Source: an uncultured archaeon A07HR60
GTDB taxonomy: Archaea > Halobacteriota > Halobacteria > Halobacteriales > Haloferacaceae
Assembly (NCBI GenBank): GCA_000496235.1
Contig: KI543228.1
Location: forward strand, 57,481-110,211
Length of the DNA stretch: 52,731 bases
Reading direction: 5' to 3'
A model generated the notes under the pieces. That model ran no database searches, was not told where the DNA came from, and worked only from the letters and a program-made list of their open reading frames with translations. The position numbers and the translations under genes were made by a program. Below are positions 33,470 to 42,389 of the stretch, in pieces (position 1 is the stretch's first letter; each line of letters begins with the position of its first letter).

Positions 33470-34621
33470 TCAGCTCGGGCGCTGTCGATAGATCAGGTTT
33501 CGCTGTATCGCGTTGGCCCCTTCGTAGATGACTGGGATCCTGGCGTCACGGTACACTCTGGCGATGCGCCGGTCGGTCAGCACGGACCGCCCGCCGTGAA
33601 GTCGCATTGCTCGTTCCGCGCAGTCGACGGCCGCCTCCGTGGACTCGGTTTTCGCCATTGCAGCCCAGTAGCCGGCGTCTTCATTATCTGCGACTTTCTT
33701 GCAAGCCCGCCAGTTGAGCGCCCGTGCTGACTCAAAATCCAGCCGCATGTCCGAGAGCGTATGCTGAACGGACTGGAACTCACTGACCTCTCTCCCGAAC
33801 GCGTCGCGGTCGTGGACGAACGCCTCTGCTTCTTCGATGGCGGCTGCTGCGAGCCCGATTCCGTGGCCACCCACCACGACACGCCCGTGATTGAAAAACT
33901 CCGCAAGAACGTAGAAGCCGCCGCCTTCGGTGCCCACGAGATTCTCATCAGGCACAAAGCAGTCGTCAAACACGATATGGCCCTGTTTGGAGGCTCGCAT
34001 TCCCATCTTTTCTGGGATGTGTTCTGCCCGGTATCCTTCCGTATCCGTCTCAACGATCAGCATCGAGTAATTCGAGTACCGGTCGTCCCCGTTGCCCGTC
34101 TTCGCGTACACCGTGATCCAGTCTGCCTCGACGGCATTACCGACCCAGTACTTCTCGCCGTTCAACACCCACCCACCGTCTACGCGGTCGGCTTTGGTCG
34201 TCATGCCCGCCAGGTCTGACCCTGTGTTTGGCTCAGAAACAGCCAGCCCGGAAATCTGGTCGTGTTCTGCCACCGGGCGAAGGTACTTTTCTTTCTGCTC
34301 TTCAGTGCCGTACTTCTCAGTCATTTCGGCCCCGAAACTGGCGAGCTGGAGAGTCAGTGCGATACCAGCGTCGGCACGGTAGAGCTCCTCTGCCATCGCA
34401 AGAATCTCTGCAAGATCGAAGCCTCGGCCACCATACTCCTCTCCAATATCGCCTGCGACGAGATTGGCATCCATCCCTGCCTCGAGAATGTCCCATGGGT
34501 ATTCGCCAGCCTCAAACCGCTCTTCAGCGACTGGCTCGATATGTTCGGTGGCGAATTCCCGCGCTTCACGCTTCACTTCCAGTGCATGGTCCGGAATGGG
34601 GTCTTCCTCAAGCAGATCCAT
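33470..34621 (-). CDS. Acyl-CoA dehydrogenase
   Basis: A 383-residue FAD enzyme of the acyl-CoA dehydrogenase family. It carries EYGGRGFDLAEILAMAEEL, the substrate/FAD segment GLAVSEPNTGSDLAGM, MGMRASKQGHIVFDDCFVP, LHGGRSVLTDRRIARVYRDA and IYEGANAIQRNLI, with the Glu of YEG as candidate catalytic base. It is only distantly like the enzyme at 965-2101, so it is a distinct paralogue. A CCCGTCT/AGACGGG inverted repeat downstream at 33361-33393 may end its message. Confidence 0.93.
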   Translation of the reverse strand: MDLLEEDPIPDHALEVKREAREFATEHIEPVAEERFEAGEYPWDILEAGMDANLVAGDIGEEYGGRGFDLAEILAMAEELYRADAGIALTLQLASFGAEMTEKYGTEEQKEKYLRPVAEHDQISGLAVSEPNTGSDLAGMTTKADRVDGGWVLNGEKYWVGNAVEADWITVYAKTGNGDDRYSNYSMLIVETDTEGYRAEHIPEKMGMRASKQGHIVFDDCFVPDENLVGTEGGGFYVLAEFFNHGRVVVGGHGIGLAAAAIEEAEAFVHDRDAFGREVSEFQSVQHTLSDMRLDFESARALNWRACKKVADNEDAGYWAAMAKTESTEAAVDCAERAMRLHGGRSVLTDRRIARVYRDARIPVIYEGANAIQRNLIYRQRPS

Positions 34622-34946
34622 AATCTACCCAGCCAGCCTATATGTAAAAATACCACTGCCCACTCTGGTCATGATCTTGACTACCAATGGCCTCTCGTCG
34701 TTCCGTAGATGTGTCCGCCGATTGTCGATCCTGCTATCTGCCGTGTCGATAGTCGAAAAAAGCCGGACACACATCTCGGGAAGTAGTAGAATACAGGCAA
34801 ACGTACGAGGGAGAGCCTGAATTCGCCTGTATTCGACGGCTCACAAAACTGACCTACCTGAGGGTCAAGCCCCGAGACACTCACTTCACTCGGCTATGAA
34901 TTATTTCTGGGTTCGGACACGACGACTGCCCGCACTCTGAGTCAAT
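34622..34946. other. Intergenic region with nested inverted repeats (possible ncRNA)
   Basis: No protein gene is supported in 325 bases. Two sets of long inverted repeats occur: GTGTCCG (34711-34717) with CGGACAC (34764-34770), and a perfect 10-bp pair GAATACAGGC (34789-34798) with GCCTGTATTC (34825-34834). The order suggests a two-hairpin RNA or a regulatory element upstream of the acyl-CoA dehydrogenase. Confidence 0.45.
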
Positions 34947-35150
34947 TTACTCGGCGACTTCGTAGGCTGAGTCTTCGATGGCCGCCTCTAGCGCCGACAG
35001 ATCAGCATCACCGTCGACGGTAGCCGTGTTCGCCTCGTGGTCGGCACTGACCGACTCCACGCCTGGAACGTCACTGAGCGCGTCGACGACGTTTTCCTCA
35101 CACCCTGTGCACGACATTCCACTGATTGCGAGTTGAACCATACGTTCCAT
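34947..35150 (-). CDS. Copper chaperone CopZ-like HMA protein
   Basis: A 67-residue single HMA domain with the metal motif GMSCTGCEENV and a beta-alpha-beta layout (VQLAISG, ENVVDALSDVPGVESVSAD, TATVDGDADLSALEAAIEDS). It would carry Cu(I) in the cytoplasm to CopA. ATG 35150 is supported by GAAATAACC about 24 bases upstream; the ATG at 35141 is in frame. Separated from copA by an IS-like relic and about 180 bases, so a common transcript is uncertain. Confidence 0.9.
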   Translation of the reverse strand: MERMVQLAISGMSCTGCEENVVDALSDVPGVESVSADHEANTATVDGDADLSALEAAIEDSAYEVAE

Positions 35151-35235
35151 ACCACATCTAGCGGTTATTTCGCTTTGGTTCTCTTCCAGAGATACTGTAG
35201 CGAAACCCCGTCTGGTCGGTATGAAAGATCAAGCA

Positions 35236-35268
35236 GGAAGCCCCACACTTCAGCGCGGGGAGAAATCA
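35236..35268 (+). repeat. IS200/IS605-end-like hairpin relic, copy 3
   Basis: GGAAGCCCC, then ACACTTCAGCGC, then GGGGAGAAATCAA, with CCCC/GGGG pairing and a mutated inner stem. It lies between copZ and copA. Confidence 0.5.
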
Positions 35269-35333
35269 ATGGGTCTGAGTTTCCTCGCCCGGCCAGCCAT
35301 TAATTCTGGTCCGGTCTCGTCGACATCAGACGG

Positions 35334-38018
35334 TTACTCGAGCAGCCGACGGACCGGCCGTGTAATGGCGAGGTGGTAATCCTCGTGAGGGTCGTATCCG
35401 CGGAACGAGATGCTGTTGGCCATCACAGACACCGAAGACCCGGCCATGGCGAGCCCGGCGAGAGCGGGATTCAGCAACCCGAGTGACGCAATCGGAATCA
35501 GGGTTGTGTTGTACGCCAGCGCCCAGAAGAGATTCTGACGCACCTTCGAGATCGTCGCGCTGGAGAGTCGAATCACTTTCAGCACGTCTGCCGGGTCATT
35601 GCGCATCAGCGTCACGTCGGCGGACTCGATTGCCACGTCTGTCCCCGACCCAAGCGCGACTCCAACGTGAGCGGCCGTCAGCGCCGGAGCGTCGTTCACG
35701 CCGTCGCCGACCATCATCGCTCGCTTTCCGTCCTGCTGGAGGTCGTCAATTGCGTCCGCTTTGTCCCCTGGAAGGACCTCCGCGTGGACGTTCTCCTCAG
35801 GGAGACCCACCTCGTCGGCGACAGCTCGGGCCGTGCGTTCGTTGTCACCGGTCAGCAATGCTACGTCGAGACCACGTTCGGTCAGCTCGGTCACAGTGTC
35901 GGCGGCCTGGTCTCGGACCGTATCGGCTGTCGCGACGACCCCGAGTAACTGGCCGTCGAGTGCCGCCAGCATCGCAGTCTTTCCGTCCTCTTCAAGTCGC
36001 CGCAGCGTTTCTTCTGCAGGCTCGACACTGACGTCAGCCTCGCGCAGCAAGGCCCGGTTCCCTACGACAGCCCGTCTGCCATCGACGGCGGCGCGAACCC
36101 CGTGACCGGGGACGTTCTCGAAGTTGTCGGAGTCTGGGATTTCAATGTCTCGTTGTCGGGCTCCCTCAACGATAGCCTGACCGAGTGGGTGTTCAGACCC
36201 CGACTCTGCGCCCGCTGTCACCCGCAACAGTGTGGTCTCGTCAGCGGACCCGCTCGACGCTGAGCCTAAAGCCGAAGACGACGCGGAGCCGGCATTTGCA
36301 TCCGGATCGAGTACACCGCCGTCTGCGACCCGAGTATCACCGTCGGCTCCGGTCTCACCGGTGAATTCGGCCGCCGGGACAACATCTGTCATCTTCATTT
36401 CCCCGTGTGTGAGCGTTCCAGTTTTGTCGAACACTACTGTTTCGACGTCACGGGCTCGTTCGAGGATATCTGCACCCCGGAATAGGACACCGTTAGTCGC
36501 GGAGAGAGTGGATCCAACCATCGTTGCTGCCGGTGTCGCTAGCCCGAGCGCACACGGACACGCAATCAGGATAGCCGACGCCAACACGACCATCGAAAAC
36601 TCAACAATCGAGATTCCAGCGCCAGCGCCGGCCGCGACAGTCGGCCCACCGCCAACCAGGCCCCATAACGGGAATAGTGACGCCACCGAGGCGAGCGCCT
36701 GCGGGAACAGGAGCCACAAACTCGCCCATACGACGGCATTGACGATCACTGCTGGAACGAAGTACGCGCTAATACGGTCGACTACCCGCTGGACATCTGG
36801 CTGGCGAGACTGTGCCTCTTTCACTCGGTCGACGATTTGCTGGAGTGCCGTGTCGTCGCCGACGTTCGTCGCCTCAACCGATAGGACGCCGTTCTTGTTG
36901 ACCGTCGCGCCTGCGACCTCATCACCCGGTGCCTTTTCAACGGGAACTGACTCTCCCGTGAGCATCGACTCATCGACCGCACTCTGGCCATCACGGACAA
37001 CGCCATCGACCGGTACCTTCTCGCCAGGGCGAATCTTGACGCGGTCACCGACCCGGATTTCCTCGACGGGCACCTGCTGTTCGTCGCCGTCGCGAACAAC
37101 GGTTGCCTCTTCGGCTTGCATTTCCAGCAACTCGCGTAACGCATCAGTCGCCTGAGCCTTGGAGCGAGCTTCGAGATAGTTTCCAAGCGTGATGAACCAC
37201 AAGATGAACGCCACGGCTTCGAAGTACAACCCACCAGCCACAGCATACCCCGCGAGAGGGCCGAAGAGGACGGCCGTCGAATACAGATATCCCACAGAGG
37301 TTCCGACAGCCACCAACGTGTCCATATTTGCCTGCCCACTCTTGACGAGGGCACGCCAGGCGCCGCGGATGAACTGCCGGCCAAGCGTCCCCATCAGAAT
37401 GGTCGCTAACACGAACTCGAGAAGCGCCACTGCGCCGATCCCCGCGGCGACGGGTATCTCTGGGAGAACCCCGCCGATCGCAGTGTCTGCCATGACCAGG
37501 CCGAACGGTGCAGTCAGCACCCCGCCGAACAACAGGAGTTTCCACTGCAGTTGCATCTCTCGCTCGGCTGCACTCTGTGCAGAGTCGCTCGTGTCTGCTT
37601 CTCGGTGAGGTTCATATCCCGCGTCAGTGATGGCGGCGTACAGATCGTCCATGCTAGCGTCGACCGGGTTGTACTCGACGCGTGCCTCGTCACTAGCAAA
37701 GTTGACATCTGCCGAGATAGTGCCCGGGGTCGCCTCCAGCGCGGTCGCGACCGTCTCTGAACACGTCGCACAGGACATTCCAGAGACACCGATAGTGCGG
37801 TGTGCGCTGATCGGCTCGTATCCGGCTTCTTGAATCGCCGTGTAAATCTCTCCGAGACCGGTCTCTGACGGGTCGTGAGTGACGGTCGCCTCGTCACTGG
37901 CGAAATTGGCGGTTGCCTCCCTGACCCCGTCCAACCCTTCGGCTGCATCTGCCACCGAGGACGAGCAGGTGGCACACGACATTCCGCCCACCTCGATGTG
38001 GGCACGGTGTTCACTCAT
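35334..38018 (-). CDS. copA: Copper-exporting P-type ATPase CopA
   Basis: A P1B-1 ATPase of 894 residues. Two N-terminal HMA domains carry [12 protein letters not shown] and [12 protein letters not shown]. Core: CPC motif [12 protein letters not shown], phosphorylation [19 protein letters not shown] and [10 protein letters not shown], about eight membrane helices, and [20 protein letters not shown], an extra glycine-rich segment between helices. It exports Cu(I) for detoxification. The start at 38018 ([12 protein letters not shown]) is next to a CGTAT/ATACG dyad at 38020-38035. The linker after the phosphorylation site has a Ser/Ala-rich acidic insertion of about 45 residues. Confidence 0.95.
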   Translation of the reverse strand: MSEHRAHIEVGGMSCATCSSSVADAAEGLDGVREATANFASDEATVTHDPSETGLGEIYTAIQEAGYEPISAHRTIGVSGMSCATCSETVATALEATPGTISADVNFASDEARVEYNPVDASMDDLYAAITDAGYEPHREADTSDSAQSAAEREMQLQWKLLLFGGVLTAPFGLVMADTAIGGVLPEIPVAAGIGAVALLEFVLATILMGTLGRQFIRGAWRALVKSGQANMDTLVAVGTSVGYLYSTAVLFGPLAGYAVAGGLYFEAVAFILWFITLGNYLEARSKAQATDALRELLEMQAEEATVVRDGDEQQVPVEEIRVGDRVKIRPGEKVPVDGVVRDGQSAVDESMLTGESVPVEKAPGDEVAGATVNKNGVLSVEATNVGDDTALQQIVDRVKEAQSRQPDVQRVVDRISAYFVPAVIVNAVVWASLWLLFPQALASVASLFPLWGLVGGGPTVAAGAGAGISIVEFSMVVLASAILIACPCALGLATPAATMVGSTLSATNGVLFRGADILERARDVETVVFDKTGTLTHGEMKMTDVVPAAEFTGETGADGDTRVADGGVLDPDANAGSASSSALGSASSGSADETTLLRVTAGAESGSEHPLGQAIVEGARQRDIEIPDSDNFENVPGHGVRAAVDGRRAVVGNRALLREADVSVEPAEETLRRLEEDGKTAMLAALDGQLLGVVATADTVRDQAADTVTELTERGLDVALLTGDNERTARAVADEVGLPEENVHAEVLPGDKADAIDDLQQDGKRAMMVGDGVNDAPALTAAHVGVALGSGTDVAIESADVTLMRNDPADVLKVIRLSSATISKVRQNLFWALAYNTTLIPIASLGLLNPALAGLAMAGSSVSVMANSISFRGYDPHEDYHLAITRPVRRLLE

Positions 38019-38019
38019 T

Positions 38020-38035
38020 CGTATGATATTATACG
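38020..38035. promoter_or_regulatory. Dyad at the copA start
   Basis: Arms CGTAT and ATACG with a 6-base centre, one base upstream of the copA ATG on the minus strand, and overlapping GTATAATATC. The position fits a site for a copper-responsive repressor or activator; this is inferred. Confidence 0.4.
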
Positions 38036-38132
38036 TGCCCACGGTTCAATGTGTTTGCGCTTCGTGAGCGCCGGACACACCACCACTTGATTGCCGGGTC
38101 GAGGAGACTCACAGCTCTTCTCTTCTCTTCCC

Positions 38133-38213
38133 CGTTTAGCCGTATATAGGCGCTAAGCCCCCGTCCTCACGGAGCGACCGAGGGGAGCGAGTAGGGTGCG
38201 GTAGTTCATATTC
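38133..38213 (-). repeat. Dispersed repeat, copy B
   Basis: On the minus strand it begins ATGAACTACCGCACCCTACT and includes GTGAGGACGGGGGCTTAGCG and CCTATATACGGCTAAAC, matching copy A at 29001-29098 in order. It lies in the copA upstream gap (38019-38574), which has no other supported gene. Confidence 0.6.
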
Positions 38214-38293
38214 CTGCTCTCGCCGATGGCCCGTTTCTGTTCCTGTCTAACAAAGTGATCATGACAGTGTGTGCAAGTATCGCAGGCTAGCAC
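38153..38293 (-). CDS. Doubtful small Cys/His-rich ORF overlapping repeat copy B
   Basis: A 46-residue frame from GTG 38293: MLACDTCTHCHDHFVRQEQK followed by RAIGESRN and the translation of repeat copy B. The CxxC-xxC-H cluster looks like a small zinc-binding site, but the second half is repeat-derived and there is no clear promoter. Possibly a piece of a decayed mobile-element gene. Confidence 0.25.
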   Translation of the reverse strand: MLACDTCTHCHDHFVRQEQKRAIGESRNMNYRTLLAPLGRSVRTGA

Positions 38294-38574
38294 GTCTCAT
38301 GTGGCCCCGGAGTCTGGCCTGAGACGCCGGAGGCTAGGTCTCGGTCAGGAGAAACTGAGCCAGCCGGCCCGACATTGAGCCGGTGTCGGTCTGGCCTTAT
38401 GATGATCTCCCCCTGTCTATCGTCGTCTCGCGATCGTCGGTGACGTGGGGTTTCATACCCTTGACCGTGATGTCCTGACCTGACCTGACCGACTGATACT
38501 GGATGCTCGGGTCTTTCCGAGGCGTTCGCGCGTACAGGAACAATCCTTTTCGGTAGGGGGATTGAGTATAAATT

Positions 38575-39030
38575 ATGACTGAAGACTCTACCGACGCCGA
38601 TACCGATGCTGATGCTGCTAGTGAGACGACCGATAATACCGAGAGCGAGAGCGGTGACGGCGAAGAAAAGTCGTTCCGAGAGCGGGTCGAAGAGATCCGC
38701 GAGCGGCGGCAGGAAGAGCGCGATGGCGATGGCGACGGCGACGGTGAGGGTGCCCCAGAACGGCCAGACCCACAGGAGATGATGGGCGGCGGCGGAATGG
38801 GTGGCGGCGGGATGGGCGGCGGCGGCGGCAATCCCTTTGCACAGATGATGGGCGGAATGATGGGCGGCGGTCCAGGCGGCCCCGGTGGGATGGGTGGGGG
38901 TCCGGAAGCCGGCGCACAAGAATCCCCGGGCAATGAAGAACTCGTCCGAGAGGTGCGACAGCTCCGCGACGAAGTGCGTGATGCGACGCGCCAGTTACAG
39001 CGCATCGCGCAGGCGCTCGAAGACGACTGA
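38575..39030 (+). CDS. Acidic Gly/Met-rich protein with C-terminal coiled coil, unknown
   Basis: A 151-residue cytoplasmic-looking protein in three parts: acidic, charged N-terminus (residues 1-65, with a helical RERVEEIRERRQEERD), a Gly/Met-rich middle (about 66-112, nine Met among Gly and Pro, for example MMGGGGMGGGG), and a coiled-coil end (LVREVRQLRDEVRDATRQLQ). It is divergent from copA, so the Met-rich part could bind Cu(I), but no known family supports this. The coiled coil suggests oligomerisation. Confidence 0.75.
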   Translation: MTEDSTDADTDADAASETTDNTESESGDGEEKSFRERVEEIRERRQEERDGDGDGDGEGAPERPDPQEMMGGGGMGGGGMGGGGGNPFAQMMGGMMGGGPGGPGGMGGGPEAGAQESPGNEELVREVRQLRDEVRDATRQLQRIAQALEDD

Positions 39031-39200
39031 CCGGCTCTCTCGTTGCTGATTTGCACTCCTCTCTCTCGTGACTAGTTTTCCGACGGCGGTAGCCGACTGA
39101 CCGACTCCGCGAGTCACGACGGGCCCTCACCTCATTCTGCACCCGACGCTGGGTACCGACCCCGGATCGAACACGTCCGCTCTCGATGTAGCCCTGCTGG

Positions 39201-40313
39201 TCAGTCTGGCTGGTCAAGGGTCCCATAGACATCACGTAATTGCTCGAGTGCACGAGATACATCTAGTTCGTCTCGGCGATCGATACACTGCTGTTGGAGT
39301 CGGTCTTTGGTATCGATCGCCCGGCTAATAGCCGTTCTGAACGCCGCAGGGTCACCAGCAGAGTACAAGTACCCGGTCTCGTCGTGGTCGATCGTCTCCA
39401 CGAGTGCCCCCTCGTCGGCACCTACCACCGGGGTTCCACACGCCATTGCCTCCAAGGCGACCAGTCCCTGGGTCTCGACCGGGCTGGGAAAACAGAACAC
39501 GTCTAGTGCCGAGTAAAATGCTGGTAGTTTGCTGCGGTCGAGAAACCCAGGGAATTTAGCGTCGATGCCCCGGGCGTCTGCGTCGGCGACGAGGCCCTCT
39601 CGGGCGGGGCCGTCACCACCAATCACAAGTCGGGCGTCGTGATCAAGACCATCGACCGCAGCGACGAGGTCTCCAAGCTGCTTTTCGTATCCGTGACGGC
39701 CAGTATACCCAACGAGAAGTTCATCTCCCAGCCCACGGCGGTCACGGAAGGTTGTGTCATCGACCGGCTGAAACCGGTTCGTATCTACCCCGTTCGGCAC
39801 CACGTGTACTGGTGTTTCACCGAACCGGCTCGTAGATTGGTCCCGAATCACTTCTGACGGGACTACGACGGCGTCAGCCCCGCGGTAAAACCACCGCTCG
39901 TACTGTGCGGCCGTCCGACTCATCACCCGGCTGATGGGCCACAGATTCGAAACGTACTGTGTGTACTCTGCCGTGGGGGTGTGAAACGACGCGACGAACG
40001 GAAGATCGCGTTTATGTGCGAATCGGCGGCCAGCAAGCCCCATCGTGAATGGCGTGTGCGCGTGGACGAGTTCGGGATCCGGGAGCGTCGCTGGAGTCGA
40101 CGGCAGTCCGAATCGATAGCCGTCGTACAACGGAAACGGCGCACTCCGAACAGGAAACTCAGCCTCACCGGGAGAGTGGGCTCGGCTACCTGGATAAACC
40201 ACGTTCATAACCCCTCCGGCCTGTCTCCACCGGCGACTCCAGGTGGCCACGGTGTAGGAAACACCGTTTACTGTCGGCAGGTAGGTGTCTGTGAACGCTG
40301 CGACAGCCTTCAT
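39201..40313 (-). CDS. GT4 glycosyltransferase
   Basis: A 370-residue GT-B glycosyltransferase. The N-terminal domain begins AAFTDTYLPTVNGVSYTVAT and has HAHTPFTMGLAGRR and SFHTPTAEYTQYV, typical of the mannosyl/galactosyl transferases of GT4. The C-terminal donor site has VGYTGRHGYEKQ, VIGGDGPAREGL and the E-x7-E motif ETQGLVALEAMACGTPVVG. It transfers a sugar from an NDP-donor to a lipid or glycan at the cytoplasmic membrane face. Start ATG 40313 (MKAVAAFTDTY) fits homologues. Confidence 0.92.
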   Translation of the reverse strand: MKAVAAFTDTYLPTVNGVSYTVATWSRRWRQAGGVMNVVYPGSRAHSPGEAEFPVRSAPFPLYDGYRFGLPSTPATLPDPELVHAHTPFTMGLAGRRFAHKRDLPFVASFHTPTAEYTQYVSNLWPISRVMSRTAAQYERWFYRGADAVVVPSEVIRDQSTSRFGETPVHVVPNGVDTNRFQPVDDTTFRDRRGLGDELLVGYTGRHGYEKQLGDLVAAVDGLDHDARLVIGGDGPAREGLVADADARGIDAKFPGFLDRSKLPAFYSALDVFCFPSPVETQGLVALEAMACGTPVVGADEGALVETIDHDETGYLYSAGDPAAFRTAISRAIDTKDRLQQQCIDRRDELDVSRALEQLRDVYGTLDQPD

Positions 40314-40592
40314 TGTCGGAACAATCACAAGTAGAGGTTAATTGATTGGTGATTTCCGTATCGACCGTCTGATTGTCAGCATCGCCGCGTCGTCCCGGTA
40401 TCCCGCGGCAAAATCACGAGTCGAATCTACTGAATCGACCGCCTGCCGAACAAAATTCAGATACTACCGTGCGCCTATCTGTGTCACTCTCTCGACAATG
40501 CTGTCCTCATTGGGCGCGACAAACAGCGGTCCGAGCGACTGTAGTAATTCGAATGATGATGGCCACGGCCTAACCTGCAGTGCCCCGCGGGG

Positions 40593-41672
40593 CTATACTC
40601 GAAGTTGCTCCCGATAAATACTCGAGAGCCGCTTTTGCACTTCTTCGAGGGAGTGTTCAGCTGCCGTTTCCCGAGCGTTCTGGCCCAGGCGGGCGGCCAG
40701 ACCTGGGTCTTCAGATAGCCGTCGAAGCGCGCGCTCGAAATCGGCTCTGGTCTCACACAACAGGCAGTCTTCACCGTCGGTGTAATACTCGCGAAACACG
40801 TCGAGATCGCGGAGAACGACCGGCTTGCCACACGCCATTGCCTCGAGTGCGGCAATTCCTTGGTTTTCCTCGTGCGTGGGGAACAGATAGATGTCGCCTG
40901 CCCCGAAAGCACCACGAATATCTTCAACCCAGCCAGTGAAGACGACGTTATCAGGTGGCTGAGTCACCCAGCGTCGCACCGTCTTTGAGGCGAGTGGCCC
41001 GGTATCGTACGGGCCGAACCAGGCAAACTGGAAGTCACCAGATTCGGTATCGGCACTGTCAAGATCACGTGCGAGTTCACAGAACGCCGATAACCCCTTG
41101 CGCTCGAACACGTTCCCGACGGTGAACACGACGGTCCCGTCGAGATCAAACCGGTCACGATACTGGTCACGGAGTTGTTCGAACCCATCCAAAGCGTCGC
41201 GATCGACCCCATTGGAAACTGGTTCGACCGCTGGTGTGACGGGATACGTCTCCAGCCGGCGTTTCGTATGTTCGCTGGGGCATAATACGAGATCCGCACG
41301 TGAGTAAAACCACCGCAAATATCGCCGCAGAACCGGTGCGATGGTGCTGGAGCCGCGGAAACTGTTTTGAAAATCCTCTGCAGTCACGTGCGCGTGAACG
41401 ATTAATGGAACATCGCGACGCTTCGCTGCACGGGCCACGGCGAGACTCCCGGGGCCAAAGAGGTTGCAGTGGGCTAGGTCGAACTGTTTGAGAGCTGATC
41501 GACCCCTAAGAAGTTGGCCAACTCCTGATGACGGCGACTCGCCTACCCACGGATTCGCCACGACTTCGACTTCCTCGGCTGACTCAAGAGCGCGCCGCTG
41601 GTGAGACGCTGCCGTCCCGATCCCACTCCGTCGGAGTCGGTCTGCGAACTCCAGATACACCAGCGCTTCCAT
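40593..41672 (-). CDS. GT4 glycosyltransferase
   Basis: A 359-residue GT-B enzyme. It has GIGTAASHQRRALES near the N-terminus, DLAHCNLFGPGSLAVARAAK, HAHVTAEDFQNSFRG, the linker SNGVDRDALDGF, VFTVGNVFERKG and the E-x7-E motif ENQGIAALEAMACGKPVVL. It resembles haloarchaeal GT4 enzymes of envelope glycolipid or glycoprotein synthesis. ATG 41672 (MEALVYLEFADRL) is chosen because homologues start there and GAGG precedes it; 41705 is an in-frame alternative. The 264-base gap to the next gene shows nothing. Confidence 0.9.
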   Translation of the reverse strand: MEALVYLEFADRLRRSGIGTAASHQRRALESAEEVEVVANPWVGESPSSGVGQLLRGRSALKQFDLAHCNLFGPGSLAVARAAKRRDVPLIVHAHVTAEDFQNSFRGSSTIAPVLRRYLRWFYSRADLVLCPSEHTKRRLETYPVTPAVEPVSNGVDRDALDGFEQLRDQYRDRFDLDGTVVFTVGNVFERKGLSAFCELARDLDSADTESGDFQFAWFGPYDTGPLASKTVRRWVTQPPDNVVFTGWVEDIRGAFGAGDIYLFPTHEENQGIAALEAMACGKPVVLRDLDVFREYYTDGEDCLLCETRADFERALRRLSEDPGLAARLGQNARETAAEHSLEEVQKRLSSIYREQLRV

Positions 41673-41764
41673 GTCCTCGTCGCTTGTGACACACCCATTT
41701 ACCATTACCGCACGACATCGACGGTCAACGGAACGATTATTTTGACAGTGCTCACACGTCGGGT

Positions 41765-42040
41765 ATGGGCATTCCTCACGAGCGTCTCCAGCGACTGTTA
41801 GCTCTCGCCCGTGAAGCGGTGATCGACGAAGAGGAGGACCGCTCACAGGAATACATCCGTCTGGCGCGGCGGATCGCAGAGCGCCATCGGATCCCACTGT
41901 CCCGGGAATTCAAGCGGTCGACCTGCGATGCGTGTGACCGGTACCTTCGCCCGGGTGTCACGGTGCAAACCCGGCTGCGAGACGGCCACGTCGTGCAGCG
42001 GTGTGTCTGTGGCGCGATTCATCGCTATCCGTACAATTGA
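41765..42040 (+). CDS. rnp4: Ribonuclease P protein component 4
   Basis: A 91-residue archaeal Rpp21 homologue that binds RNase P RNA and helps 5' processing of tRNA. N-terminal helices MGIPHERLQRLLALAREAVI and the zinc ribbon CDACDRYLRPG ... QRCVCGAIHRYP are visible. An AT-rich TATTTTG about 27 bases upstream, shared with the divergent GT4 promoter, makes ATG 41765 a leaderless start. Confidence 0.95.
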   Translation: MGIPHERLQRLLALAREAVIDEEEDRSQEYIRLARRIAERHRIPLSREFKRSTCDACDRYLRPGVTVQTRLRDGHVVQRCVCGAIHRYPYN

Positions 42041-42140
42041 ACGCGTTCACCGGTGATGTCTGAGCGTTCGACTCGCCAACGTTCAGAGACGGTAATCAAG
42101 AGAGGCCAAGTTTCAAGCCCGGCCGAACAGTTCGAAGGAT

Positions 42141-42389
42141 ATGGTTGACGAAGATCTTCGCGCGCAGGCACACGATCTTGATGTAACTGTCTGGGTCGGC
42201 AAGAAAGGGATTGATGCCGTCGTGGAGGAACTCGATGGGCAATTGTCCAACGAGAATCTGGTCAAGATAAAGTTCCTTCGTGCGGCGCGGTCGGCGGGCT
42301 CCACTGAGGAACTCGCCACGGAACTGGCCGATTCAGTGAGCGCGACACTCGTGGAGACACGTGGAAACACCGGCGTCCTTCATCGGTGA
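42141..42389 (+). CDS. YhbY-like CRM-domain RNA-binding protein
   Basis: An 82-residue CRM (YhbY) domain protein. Family pattern: LDVTVWVGKKGIDAVVEELD (with the GKKG loop), LVKIKFLRAARSAGSTEEL and SVSATLVETRGNTGVLHR (the GNTGVLHR end is typical, VLYR in bacteria). It binds RNA, probably in ribosome assembly or with RNase P; proximity to rnp4 (100 bases) suggests a shared transcript. Confidence 0.95.
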   Translation: MVDEDLRAQAHDLDVTVWVGKKGIDAVVEELDGQLSNENLVKIKFLRAARSAGSTEELATELADSVSATLVETRGNTGVLHR

